From assembly GCA_030077755.1 (NCBI GenBank), contig JAQJZZ010000018.1, forward strand, positions 1,116,001-1,180,000: a DNA stretch of 64,000 nt, read 5' to 3'. Origin of the DNA: Filosporella fistucella. Lineage: Eukaryota; Ascomycota; Leotiomycetes; Helotiales. Every line of letters starts with the position of its first letter. Within the stretch, counting starts at the first letter, position 1. The notes below the pieces were generated by a model. The model was not told where the DNA came from and searched no databases. It saw nothing but the letters and a program-made list of their open reading frames with translations. This document shows, one piece after another, positions 10,530-22,191 of the stretch. Both the position numbers and the translations under genes were made by a program.

Positions 10530-13500
10530 ATGGAACTGCCTGTTTTCAAACCGTCTAGTAGGAGCATTGAGATGCAATACCGCATCACGAGTCCGAGGGC
10601 TGGAAATGGACCGGAGCCAACGATTTGGTTTTTGTTTCCCATATACTCGATGTGGATCTCAGGATTGTTCCTCCTCCTCCTCCCGTTCCGACTCGAGAGA
10701 TTGAGAAAATCAAGTATCAAAGTCTTGCCAGGTCACCGTGGTGTAGTGAAGGCGGTGAGTGTCAGCAATGTCATGAACACCCGAAAAGAACTGATAGGAA
10801 ATAGTTAAGCACTTTTATTTTGTCGTCTTTACAGCTCTCTGCTGTAATAGTTTCTTGTAATGATTCAGATGCAAAGACATTTGATTGGGTGTCCGACGTA
10901 CTACCGTTCCTGGCAACAATCGGGATTATGATTCTCTCGTTCTTCGAGCATCGTCGGTCGGTTGCACCGTCGACTTCATTATCGATATTCTTGCTTGCGT
11001 TCTTAGCAGGAGACATTATACAGCTCACAACTCCAAAGCATCAAATATTTCCATCCGAAATTCGAGGAATCAGTATGGCACGAGCAATTGTGGTACTAGC
11101 CATCTTCATACTTGAGAATCAAGAAAAGAAAGCATCTCTACGAGCTCCTTATCAGAATTTATCTCCAGAAGAATTGTCCGGAGTCCTGGGAAGGGCTTTC
11201 TTTTGGTGGATTTATCCTATTCTTAGAGATGGGAACAGATATTTTCTAGTGGGTGACGAATTACCTCCTCTCGATGGCGAGGTTTCGACGATGGATGTAA
11301 GGAGGAAGATGCTTCGGGCTTGGGATATGAGAGGTATCTCTGTATCCGGACAGGTTGTCGATTATATGCTAATGCTCATCAAGTGAAACCAGAAGGAAAG
11401 CTGACACTACCATCGGTGATGCTACGATGCTTCAAATGGCCGTTTCTAGCTGCCATTCCAGTACGTCTCTTTCTCATCACGTTTCGATACTCACAAGCAA
11501 TCCTCATCAACCAGACAATTCGATTCATAAATCAAGGCACCTCTTTTTCTGGCTTGTATACTACAGGTTATTTGTTAATTTTAGCTGCTGCGACGGTATA
11601 TGTTGGCATGGCAGTAAGTTCTCATTTTCATGGTCTGGCTTGTGGAGGATGGTTTCATCTAATGATAAAAGATTTCTACAGCCGTGTATCAGCATCAATT
11701 GAACAGAATCAAAATCATGATTCGAGGGGGGCTGATAGGAATGATATATCATCGCGCGATGCATGTTCAAGCTGGGGCTCATGAACATGGGAATGCTGTT
11801 GCTTTGATGAGTGGGGATGTGGCTAATTTGGAGACGGTTGCGGAGATGGTTCATGGTATGTTCTTGAGTTTGTGCTACGCACGGATTTGATTTAATCAAA
11901 TGAACACCTCAGATTCGCTCACGCAAAGAGGTTAATAAAAGCTAATTCTGCAACCTTTTTTTTGCAGAAACATGGGCTCAGGTTCTTGAAGTCTTCATCG
12001 GAATGGCCTTGCTTGCCAATCAAATTGGTTGGCTATGTCCTGTACCTTTGGTCATTATCCTCTGTAAGTATCATGCCACACTTGAACTTCACATGTACTG
12101 AATAGAATAGTCTGCTCCCAAGTAAGTCGCTATGTAGCCACTCATCTGAAAGGCAAGCAGAAGAATTGGAGTGTGGCGACACATAAACGAATAGCAACGA
12201 CTGCTTCGATGCTAAGCTCCATTAAAAGCATGAAAATGCTTGGCTTAGCAGAGACAATGAGTGCAAGGATAGGATGGCTTAGGAACGATGAAATCGAGAT
12301 GTCGAAAATATTGAGATGGATGATGGTAGCTTACAATGCTAGCGGTGAGTGAAAATGCTCCCCGTGCTTGCTCGAATCTGATTTCGGCAGCCAATGCTTT
12401 AGGAATATTTTCTCCAGCTATTACACTGGCTTTATTTGCAATTATTTGGCAGTATAAAGGGTACGGGAAAGTGGATACGGACACGATATTTACTACGACT
12501 GCCATTCTGTCCATGGTGACACATCCGGCGAACATGATCATGACTATCATCCCTCGAGCAGTGGCTTCACTTGCCAATTTTGAGCGGGTGCAGACTTTCC
12601 TTGTGCAAGATACCCAGTATGACAGCAGAGAAGAAGCAAAGGTCACGCAATCAACGACACTTGTTGACGACCAACTCATGCCTACGTTCTCGACAACTCA
12701 ATACGCGATCATTTTCGAAGCTGTTATTCTGCAGTACCCCTCCACAGCAAAGATAATTTTGCGAAACATTGACTTCAGAATCGAAACAGGATCGATAGTA
12801 ATATGTTTGGGACCTGTAGGAGCGGGGAAAACTACTCTTGCAAGAGCAGTTCTCGGGGAGCTAGCTGTTTTTAGAGGTTCTGTATATGTCTCCACTCGGA
12901 GCGTTGGTTACTGTGCACAGATTCCCTGGTTACAGAGTGGCACGATCAGGGAAGTGATATGCGGCGGTACCTCAGAAACTATCTTCGCCTTAGAATGGTA
13001 TAACGCAGTTGTGGCTGCTTGTGAACTGAACACAGATCTCAGAGATGTCCCTCATGGAGAGGAGACGGATATTGGGAGTCGAGGAATCAACCTTTCTGGT
13101 GGGCAGCGCCAACGAGTGGTATAAATTCTTTGAAAATAACGAAGGATCGACTCGCTGATATACTCTAGGCATTAGCTCGGGCCCTGTACTCTCGTCATGA
13201 TATACTAGTTTTGGATGACCCGTTCAGTTCGTTAGATGGCAAGACCGAAGAATCCATCATTCGAAATCTTTTTGGTCCTGAGGGACTTTGCAAGAAAATG
13301 GGGACGACTGTATTTATGATAACTCACGCCAGTATGTTTTCTCATGTGGCCAGTGTCAGAGCTAATATACCATAGCACAACATTTCCCGCTAGCAGATAG
13401 AATAATTATTCTTGGTGACTCTACAATACAAGCTCAGGGAACATGGGATGAATTGAAGAACGTGCCAGATCAGATCTCGAAGATGCAATTTAGAGGCACT

Positions 13501-15819
13501 GAGAAGCTACGTAATGAATCTGAGAATGAGGACGTATCAAAAGTGCAGGGCCAGAAGCAAGTTGCTGATGATGCTGCTATTGATCTTGCCAGAAAGACAG
13601 GGGATATAGCCATTTACAGTTGGGGCCCACTCGTCCAAATTGTAAACGCTACTAAGCCAGTTCTTAGGGTACTATTTCAACTCCATTGGATATCTAAACA
13701 TCGCTACCATGGTCTGTTGCACAGCTCTCAACACCTTTCCTTTGACTTTCTCGCAATACTGGCTCAAAATGTGGACGGAAGCTAGTGCCAACGATACCTG
13801 GTTTTATATCAGTGGCTATCTTGTCCTTTGCTTGATAGCTTGGTTTGGGACTAGTACCTTGCTGTGGTGAGTTGTCAGCTTGCAAGACATCGATCGTGGT
13901 TCTAATAGAACAGGGCTGTTTACATCAAGATTGCTCCCCGCTCTGGATTTGTGCTGCACCAGAGGCTTTTGGAGGCGGCTATTGGGTTTGTTACTGCTAG
14001 AAAAGGGTGGCGAAGACAGCTGAAATTTTTGTAGAGCACCGCTATCGTATTATTTCCACACGGAAATTGGTGTTATACTTAACCGGTAGGAATTCTTGCT
14101 GTTCTCTTTCCGTGGAGCTGATTATAAGCAGATTTGGTCAGGATATTCAAATTGTCGATACGCAGCTGCCTTCAGCGCTGGCAATTATCGTCACTCGTGA
14201 ATATTAAATCTAGCACACGATCTGAATATATACTGACAATTAATAGAAACGTGTAAATTGCTCGCACAAAGTGCAATCTTACTTGCAGTTCAAAGCATGA
14301 TGCTCATCACACTCCCATTCTGCATCATTATTGTCTATGTGGTCCAGAAGATATATCTCCGCACTTCGCGACAGCTTCGATACATAGAGCTTGAGTCTAG
14401 ATCAGCTGTCTATTCCAGTTTCTTGGAAACGGTTCGAAATGTCCTTCTGTCTAAGAGCTCTTGTCTGACTCGTAACAGGTCGAAGGTATCTCCACAATTC
14501 GAGCATTCGGATGGCAGGACAAATTCGAGAATCACAACACAATCCAAATCGAGACATCACAGAGACCATATTATATCCTCCTCAGCCTCCAAAGATGGCT
14601 CAATATCGTGCTTGATCTCCTTATTGCTGGTATAGCCGTTTCTGTCATCTCAATTGCTGTTTGGCTGAAGGGCTCCACAAGCGGGGCGCAGGTAGGTGTG
14701 GCGTTGAACCTGATATTGGTGGCAAATACGACACTTCTCAAGCTTGTCGAGTCTTGGACGACCTTGGAGATATCACTGGGGGCTGTTGCACGATTGAAAG
14801 GTGCGGTGGAACAGACCACGAAGGAGGACAAGGTTGAAGAGGATTTTATTCCGCCACCACGTTGGCCGAGTGACGGGAGGTTGAAGCTTGAGAATGTTAC
14901 AGTGTCTTATAAGTAAGTTAAGACAGTGATTTTAGGTTTTTGGTTGAGGTTACTTACACTTACAGCTCTCAATCCGTGGCATTGAAAAATGTTACTCTTG
15001 ATATCCAAGCTGGACAAAAAGTTACTGTTTGCGGACGAACAGGAAGGTACGTATTTGAAGCCTTCAATAATTACAACATTTAAACCAGAACCCTAACATG
15101 TTCCTCCCAGTGGTAAAAGCACCCTCCTCCTGACTCTTCTTCACCTCCTCGACCTCCAATCCGGTACCGTAACTCTCGATAACATCAACCTTTCTCTCAT
15201 TCCTCGCTCCATCATCCGACAACGTGCATTCATAGCCGTTCCCCAAGACCCATTCCTTTTCACCGATACAAGTCTTCGTCTTAATCTCGACCCTTCAGCT
15301 ACCCTCTCTGATCAGACTCTCATCGATTCCCTAAGGAAAACACATTTGTGGAAACATTTCTCTTCTTCCTCTCCTTCCTCAATTCATCCCCAACTTACCT
15401 CCTCGTCATCATCATCATCATCATCTCCAGAAAACTCACCAGATGAGTTACCAAAAAGCACCATCCTCTCCCTCCCCCTCTCCTCCCATCCACCCCTCTC
15501 AACAGGCCAAACCCAACTCTTTTCCCTCTCCCGGGCTCTGCTTCGCAGAAACTTCCTACGGAACCAAGGCTGTAAACCAGTTCTCTTACTCGATGAAGCG
15601 ACGTCAAGCTTAGATGTTGAGACGGAGAGGGTTGTACAGGGCGTGATTGAGAAGGAGTTTACGGGAAATGGGTATACTGTTGTGGAAGTTGCGCATAGAT
15701 TGGGGAGTTTGATTGGTGGTAAGGGTACGGAGGGGAAGGAGAGAGTTGTGTGGATGAGTGAAGGGAATTTGGTGAGTAGTGTTGAGGGGGACGGTGTGAG
15801 TGAAGAGGAGGGTGAGTAG
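10530..15819 (+). CDS. ABCC-type (MRP-like) multidrug ABC transporter, 17 exons
   Basis: join(10530..10754,10835..11333,11384..11613,11672..11855,11968..12063,12111..12344,12391..13118,13169..13331,13376..13618,13668..13866,13914..13985,14035..14085,14132..14196,14247..14431,14479..14912,14966..15046,15111..15819) gives 4398 bases, 1465 residues, with no internal stop. The order is that of a full-length fungal ABCC exporter: TMD0, TMD1, NBD1, TMD2, NBD2. NBD1 has Walker A GPVGAGKTT, signature LSGGQRQR, Walker B ILVLDDPFSSLD (Asp in place of the catalytic Glu, usual for ABCC NBD1) and ITHA. NBD2 has GRTGSGKST, LSTGQ and VLLLDEATSSLD with a catalytic Glu. It probably exports amphipathic or conjugated compounds at the plasma or vacuolar membrane; the substrate is unknown. 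NBD2 carries a serine-rich insertion between Walker A and signature. The initiator ATG is the least certain point. Confidence 0.9.
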
Positions 15820-16867
15820 TGCAGGAGGATGGTGCTATACTGGTAATGGTGGTATTTCGAGCATCAATTAGAGTGTCTATTTGGGGGTATTTAATTAGCT
15901 GCTAGATCATTTTTTTTTTTCACGGGTTGGATACTTTAAGGTAAAGTGCAAGCCTCTACACGCTGTATCTTCACATCGTTTAGCCTCATGAACTGAGACA
16001 ACCTCCCAATTCCACCTTTTCAATTTCAAGCCTGGCTTAGCTTCATACTCTCTATCTAAAGAATATGACAAGAACATCTACCGCACATTCCCTTTCCATG
16101 AAAATCACTATTCCCAGCTACTAGCTGACTCTTCCCGATCTCAGTCTTGATATTTACTTTTGCTTACTTCGCTCCGCATCTAAATAGCCCCATAATCCTC
16201 GAGAACATTGGAGAAGCCCGAGGTCATCTATCTAGTTTGTAGAGTCGTGGATAAGAACGTCTGAGTAATATCCAAGCTTCTGAACTTTGAGAATTTTGAT
16301 ATTCCTTGAATTTTTCACATTATAGGTGGAGAGGGGTTGGGGAGAACCGATGCTTTGGAAATATATGAGCGTAGGAGTATTCGATTTCTCTAACTGCAAG
16401 GTTGAAGATTCATAGAGTGAGAGAATTGGAATCGTATATATAGCTGCATTCTAAGGCTAATTAATTGATTTTTTTGGCAATGGCTTAGTGAGGAGTGTGA
16501 ATAATCACGAGCGAAGAGGCCTGGAGAATCAATGTTGTAAGGTGGATGTGAAGTTTTAGAATATTCAACTTAGATTACCAAGGCTTAAAGAATCACAAAA
16601 TGGATTCTTGATTTTCTCTTGAGACGATGATTCAGAATACACTGAAGGAGAGGTATTTCTCAAGTATATAAGGTTTCGAGATTTTGATGTATCTCTTTCC
16701 TTCATCATCAACATCATCAAACTCTGCAATACTCTTTACTCCAAAGTAAACCGACATCTTCAAACTTATCTAAAAACAAAAAAGATCAATATTCTAAAGT
16801 CTTCCAAGTCAAATCTACATCCCAGCCAGTATCTACAATTTAAAATCAACTCGCCCACTCAAAAACT
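15820..16867. other. Intergenic and promoter of the small Cys-rich gene
   Basis: No gene seen. A TATA-like element TATATAAGG at 16665-16673 lies about 200 bases before ATG 16868. It is followed by a CATCATCAACATCATC tract and a pyrimidine/AC-rich leader, which resembles the promoter of a strongly expressed fungal gene. Confidence 0.5.
16665..16673 (+). promoter_or_regulatory. TATA box of the small Cys-rich gene
   Basis: TATATAAGG about 200 bases upstream of ATG 16868, followed by an AC/CT-rich leader without ATG codons in a strong context. Position and leader composition suggest a strong TATA promoter. Confidence 0.45.
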
Positions 16868-17111
16868 ATGATACATCAATCCACCACCGAGATGCTTAAT
16901 CATCGCCAAATCACCAGCTCAGGAGAATTAGTCAACAGTCTCAAGAAAAACTGGAAATGCTGCGTATGAAGCCTGCTCTCTGATTTACTAGAAGTGACTA
17001 GCTAATAATTCTCTATTCATATAGCTGTGCGATAAAGAGATGACTGCACTTTGGAATGATTGCAGGTTTTGTGGACATCCAAAGTGTGACAAATGTCCGT
17101 ATACGCAATGA
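16868..17111 (+). CDS. Small Cys-rich zinc-ribbon-like protein, 60 residues, two exons
   Basis: join(16868..16963,17025..17111). The intron 16964-17024 starts GTATGA, has a GCTAATA branch site and ends ATAG, in phase 0. The 60-residue product has a polar N-terminus of about 28 residues and a compact C-terminal module. That module holds Cys31, Cys32, Cys34, Cys45, Cys48, His50, Cys53 and Cys56, in the pattern WxCCxC then CxxCxHxxCxxC. Two CxxC-type knuckles with a His suggest binding of one or two zinc ions. Small proteins with a W-C-C-x-C start and a C-x2-C-x-H-x2-C-x2-C end recur in filamentous ascomycetes, and their role is not known to me. There is no signal peptide, so it is probably intracellular. 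The intron lies within the metal-binding module, and the exon split keeps both halves in frame. Confidence 0.72.
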
Positions 17112-18261
17112 TGGTGTGTGGATGGTGGGAAGGTGTAGGAAGTGAAATTGGTGGAGAGGGGGGGTGAGTGGGTTATAGAGTGGGATGAGACGTAGGGATG
17201 TATAATAGATAATAGGATGGTGGGATAGATATCAAGATACCCTTGAACTTCATTGCTCGCTTCAAGTACCGTATGCGAGTGATTTGACGCTGATAGACGC
17301 TGACATGTATCTCGCGATAAATTTTGAGTATAAATCCTAGGCTGTTGGAGTACGTATGGCTAATTTCAAGTGCACTAGATTCAATGTCTAATTATATTAT
17401 GACTACAAATAAATAATAGCAAATATAACTTCAAATCCTTCACAAGCGCAAGATTTGCTTCTGGGTTGCAGGGGCCTGTCACGCCACGTGACATCCAATC
17501 CATCAACATAAACTTTCCTCAACGAAACAAGCAAATCGCAATCTGAATCACTTTCCTGCAAGATAAGAGATCCCAAGCCCTATCTCTCCACAAATATTCC
17601 CTCCCGTATATCAAAGCAAGTCAAAGTAGTACCTTAGTCTCCGCCTCAAAACTCGCTAAAACCCGTTTCACGGCTGATAGGTAAAAAAGGGGTTCAAGGG
17701 GTACAAGATCCCTAAGCGACAACTCAAACACTCCATGTCAGAGACCATCTGATCACGACACGCGACACCCATCTCATTCGAAGGAGGGATGAAACATGCG
17801 GTGGTAAACCCCCGAGTGATCCATGCTCGTTCCCCATGTTTTGAGGGTGATCATTGGCGCGCTGGTATGAGCCGATAGGCGACGAGACGGCACGGAGATG
17901 GGAAACTTGGGGGTTGGAAACGTGCTTGTTTTCAGGGTCTTGATGTTCTGGGCTTTTGGGACCCATAGGGTTGAGTGTCTGGGTGGAGAGGTGATACTAA
18001 GGCTGTTCTTTGGGGAGGTATAAGGAGGGAAATGGAAGCTGGAATTTTGGAGGTTTGATTCATCCTCTTTGGGTTCCTTTTGGTGGTGGTCTTTTCTCTC
18101 CTTCTTCTTCTTCTTCTACGATTCTAGTCATTCCTTTGGACTTTTTAAAATCTTCCAGCTGTGCTGTTGAGTTATTTCGTTGCGGTATACCCATCTATAT
18201 TTCACTTCACCACCTCATCCGTTTACGCAAAATTCATATTACACATCTTACACCACACAAA
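17112..18261. other. Intergenic, no gene seen
   Basis: The 3' region of the small Cys-rich gene and the upstream region of the secreted-protein gene. CACGTG occurs near 17475. A CT-rich leader with a TTCTTCTTC run (18098-18118) precedes ATG 18262. Confidence 0.45.
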
Positions 18262-18678
18262 ATGCAATTCCTCACCACAACCACGCTCCTCTCCCTCCTC
18301 TCCCTCACCATCTCCATCTCCGCCGCCCCAACAAACAAAACCGCCATCGACCCCTCCCTCATCCCAGTCTTCAGCATCAAAACCGGCACCGGAATAGGAG
18401 CCAACAACGTCGCCATCCCCAAGCAATGTCCTCCCTCTCGCGCAGAGTTCATATCCAAACTCACCACCAACGTAGCAGCTGGAAATGTCCTCGGAACACC
18501 TATCACATTTAATCTCGATCCGAAGGTTCAGAGCGTGAAAGCTAATAAGGATCGTGCTACGGCGATGATTATTACGCTGCAGAGTTTTACGGGGAAGAAG
18601 GGAGTCGGGTGTCCTGGGGCGAGTACGCCTGAGTTGATCTCGCAGCAGAAGACTGGGGTGGTTTCGAAGACGGGATGA
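18262..18678 (+). CDS. Small secreted protein, 138 residues
   Basis: The frame is open upstream of 18262, but ATG 18262 is the natural start because it gives a clean signal peptide. Residues 1-21 are a Thr/Leu/Ser-rich hydrophobic segment ending in Ala-Ala, with cleavage expected near residue 21-22. The mature protein of about 117 residues has two cysteines, Cys56 (KQCPPSR) and Cys117 (GVGCPGA), which could form one disulfide. One sequon (NKT) lies just after the signal. The CPPSR...FISKL...ALQSF-like...GVGCP layout resembles a family of uncharacterised secreted proteins of ascomycetes. No enzymatic motif is seen. A structural or surface role is possible, but function is unknown. Confidence 0.75.
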   Translation: MQFLTTTTLLSLLSLTISISAAPTNKTAIDPSLIPVFSIKTGTGIGANNVAIPKQCPPSRAEFISKLTTNVAAGNVLGTPITFNLDPKVQSVKANKDRATAMIITLQSFTGKKGVGCPGASTPELISQQKTGVVSKTG

Positions 18679-19114
18679 GTGGATGAGGGGGGTGGGAATG
18701 AGAATGGATTTGGATTTTGTGTTTAGGGATATGGGGTTTTTGGTTGGGTTTGTGGGATTCTGGAATGGGATGGTTGGGAGTTCAGTGGAGGAATGGAAGG
18801 GAATGTTTTCGTTACTGGCTTGGAGCTGTGCTCGGCTTTTATATATTCTAAGATGTTTGTATATAGATTTGGCGACGTATATATATAGAATGAATAGATG
18901 GCATGCCACTTCTGATCATTCCAAAAAGCAATGTTACATCTATTTATTTTGACTACAAAGCTTGCCACGTGATTTTTCAGATCTCTCTTCGTTTTCCCCC
19001 AGACTGACAACATTTCCGTCATACTTCGGTCTTATCACTGTTCATTGAGTCCCTCGTGAAATAAATTCAAGAGATATCCCAGGAGGACGTGGTTGCCTTC
19101 TACCAATCAAGTAT

Positions 19115-19483
19115 TTAACACGTCGTTCGAATGAAAAAAAAGACAAGTGCTGCCAGACATCCGAAACCTGCCACCCCTCCTACAACACTGCCAATAATTG
19201 GTCCAATCGTGCCGCCTGAGTTTGAGCTGGATTGACTTGAAGGAAACGGAGTGTCGGAGTATTCGTTGAAAATATAGAACTGGAGATCTTGGTGATGGTA
19301 GCTTTATCAGAGGTTGTTATTGAGATAAATTTAATTGTCGTGGTAGGATTGGTAGCTCAAATTGACTTGGTTGAAATAACATTCACGGAGCTGATGCTGG
19401 TAATTATACTGACACCGACAGCGATTGAAGCTACCTTAGTGTTACTCACGTTACCACTCACTGCTGCGCAATCATTTACCTAA
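19115..19483 (-). pseudogene. Tail of a Ser-rich single-pass membrane protein, decayed
   Basis: Read on the minus strand, the last 60 or so codons before TAA 19115-19117 give a Ser-rich stretch, then GGTIGPIIGSVVGG, a hydrophobic transmembrane segment, and a short basic end (FIRTTC). This is the usual ectodomain-transmembrane-tail layout of fungal WSC/Mid2-like surface proteins. Upstream the reading continues as Ser/Thr-rich protein but only by changing frame, and a stop occurs in one frame near 19358. No start or full ectodomain is found. It is either a remnant or the last exon of a gene whose upstream exons I cannot see. Confidence 0.4.
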
Positions 19484-19508
19484 ATATCCTTTGCGAACAC
19501 ACAGCTCA

Positions 19509-21737
19509 TTAGCCTAGGATAACCTCTTTCCAAACCGCTCCACCACCGTATGAATCTTGTACCGCCTCCTTCATCACTCTTCCAATCCCAGCTCTTTCCA
19601 CAACCCCACCACTACCTTCAACCTCCTTCACCATCATGACATGATACTCAAGCCAGTCATCGTACCCCCAGCCTTTCTTGTAAGGATGATCTTCATGCGG
19701 CCGTCTCCAATCGCAGTAATAATTAGCATCGCTGAGCAACAGGAATTCATGCTCTATCTCTGGATCAGAATTGTGCCAGCTTTCATCCAAGAGAACGTAG
19801 CCGGAGATAGCAGAGTGACGATTCATGATGAGAAAAACGATACGTCCTCGGGGCTCCCAATTAGGATCCAAGCTCCCGTATTTGAGGTAGCTCCATCTTG
19901 ATGGAGAGATACGAAAGCGAGCTGTGAAGGTGTGGAAGTTGAGAAGAGTAGATAGAGGGATGGTAATATCGGAGGAGGTTTTCAAGTTCTGGGTCATTTC
20001 TCTAACCATGGGGTTGGAGTCAGAAACCCGTTTTCGACCATATGGGTTATCCTGCGTCGAATACATAGCTCGATATCCAATATCATACTTACCCGCAGTT
20101 TCTTTGAGCTCTGGTGGTGGAGTCCAGATGAGAGGTCCCATCCCAGAGGATGAAAATTTTCGCCAATCGATCCAAGTATGTTCCACATGCCACAGAGTCA
20201 CCAGAGTGAGCTCAGTCTCCCGACTGGGGAAGAGTCCGGATGAGGCGAAAGGAGTCGAATCACCCAACCAACGAACCCCTCCGGACCAGCCAGCCCATGA
20301 CCAAGATGGAAATTCAGCGTTGCGTGTTAGCTGTTCAGTAGGTTGCCAGAGTAGAGCCAGGTCGAAGAAAGCTGTTGGAAGACCATAATGTGTCTGTGTT
20401 TTGAGAGCCTTGCTCTGCGCTGAAAGTACGCCGGAAAATGCGTTCAGCTTGTCGGATTGGAATTTCAGGTCACGTACCGTGTACGATCGAACTGCTTGGA
20501 AGTATCTCGACGATGCCGCTGTGTCCACTAGGTCTACTTCTTTCCGTGCATTGACTCGATTTACAAATGTTTGATCTGTCGTTATAGGAAGAGAGCCAAC
20601 TGTATCTTCTGCATAAATTTTCCTGGCGCAGGTGAAGTAGACCTGGTTGTTGACGATGTAGAAGATCCGTGTAGCTAGTTGTTCCTCTTGATAACTACAG
20701 TAATTAGTCATATGTTGTATAGTATCCTTGAATTCTTACGTCCAGCCTCGTGAGGCATATGCCGAACCGTCAATATGCTGTGAGAGAGTGTACTGTGCCA
20801 CCAGTTCCAGGCCAGGAATGACCTCTTTCACATGCTGCTTCGGTAGCCGTCGTTGGGTGATGCCTGGGAGACCAACTTCGAGACAAGCATCATCGACAGC
20901 ACAAACCATTGCAGTCGCTTGGCTGTAAACAAGATCCATGGCATTTATCGCATCCAGCTTTTCGGCGCCGCCATCTTGTACAATACATAGGCTGTCTACC
21001 CAAAGGTATTGTTCCCCTATGCTAGCCGTGAATATTATAGCATCTTGGATGGTTGGAGCAATCTGATTCCAATGCAACTCCAGTCCGCCAGTGTTTGATA
21101 GCTCCATCACATTTGCGGCGTTCATGAGAAACATCTCTTTGGTTCCCCACATGTAACTGAGTGTAAGATACCGACTTCCCGCTGGTGGCTCAATAATGCA
21201 CATATTTTGCACATCAATCAATTTGAACATCGGTGGGACTTGGGTTTTCGCGGCAGCTGAAGGTTGACATCCATGCCCATTCTCACAATCGTTCAGCCAA
21301 CTCCTAGCCATATCAAAATCAACCCTCTCACCCTCAACCCTTCTTGCAACTTGCCAAGGCTCCTTTACATCACCGCTTAACTGCCGAATAAACATATTGT
21401 TTTTCCTCTCATCATCCACTTGGTTGATCGAGATCCATAGACAAGATGCGTTGGAAGTTTCTTCCTGCACCCAGTTCCCCTCAACACGTTGCTTGCTCCA
21501 AGTCGCCCGAGTGACGGGACCATATGGCAATGGGCCAGCTAAATATGCCTCTGCGATGAGCTGACAGAGATTACATTTTGAACTTCGGTCGAACACGTCT
21601 TGGAAGTAGTCAAGCTGATATCTTGGTGACTTTTCGTAAGCAGACCAGGACGTGGGGGTAATATTGAACTGTTGGCATGCTTTACAGAAGGCATTTTGCT
21701 CTTTCGCGATGCTGGCGGCAGGGTGTTTGCCTCCCAT
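19509..21737 (-). CDS. HET-domain (heterokaryon incompatibility) protein, 727 residues
   Basis: complement(join(19509..20694,20740..21737)). The 45-base intron (20695-20739; GTAAGA donor, CTGTAG acceptor) lies inside the conserved RGWT-YQEEQL motif and joins it perfectly. The HET domain (PF06985) is seen as YLTLSYMWG at residues 190-198, QDAI near 231, LWVDSLCIVQD at 245-255, and RGWTYQEE from 331. The N-terminal 180 residues contain CxxC pairs (Cys18/Cys21, Cys55/Cys58) that may bind zinc. The C-terminal half (residues 340-727) is the usual variable region with the FPSWSWAGW motif. HET proteins trigger cell death on non-self recognition; this one has no recognisable partner domain (no NACHT, WD40 or ankyrin). 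It lies about 2 kb from a gasdermin/CHAT pair. It appears intact. Confidence 0.92.
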
Positions 21738-22191
21738 ATAACTTCCAGTGGGGTAGGTGTCTATTTTATGAGGCCCAGTGCTTATCTAGGAGTAGCAGTT
21801 CTGTTGGGTATCATTTTGTATGCGAGCCTGTTCCTGTTCTTCCAACTGTCATTTGACAAGCGAGTTACAGGGATGAATCTTTCACAACCACAGCCACAGC
21901 CATATCTACCAAGATAGATTAATGCTAACAATTTAAAGATATCTATCATGATAATAGAGTCTAAGCAATAGAAAACTCAGAGATTCGCCTCGCTAAGGTG
22001 TTGACATATTCATATATGTGCCTCGATTCACTATCACATGACATATCACGTTATATCTATTTTAAGCCTAGCCGATAACCACTGTGACAACCAACACACC
22101 TCCAAGCTTTCATCTCATCAACCATTTCATTCCACACCCCTGCTTATTTTCATCCAACTTTTTGAGTAGGCAACCTCATCACGTCCATCCA
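21738..22191. other. Intergenic between HET gene and secreted-protein pseudogene
   Basis: Divergent upstream region. No gene seen; the middle is AT-rich. Confidence 0.45.

Noticed and set aside
13986..14131. Out-of-frame stretch read as a frameshift in TMD2 of the ABC transporter.
   Set aside because: Two short introns (13986-14034 and 14086-14131) flank a 51-base exon that restores the expected sequence.
11384..14912. The ABC transporter appears broken by many stops and frame changes.
   Set aside because: Each break coincides with a GT...AG intron of 44-112 bases, usually with a branch-site motif. The spliced exons total 4398 bases, divisible by three, and restore family motifs, so the gene is treated as intact.
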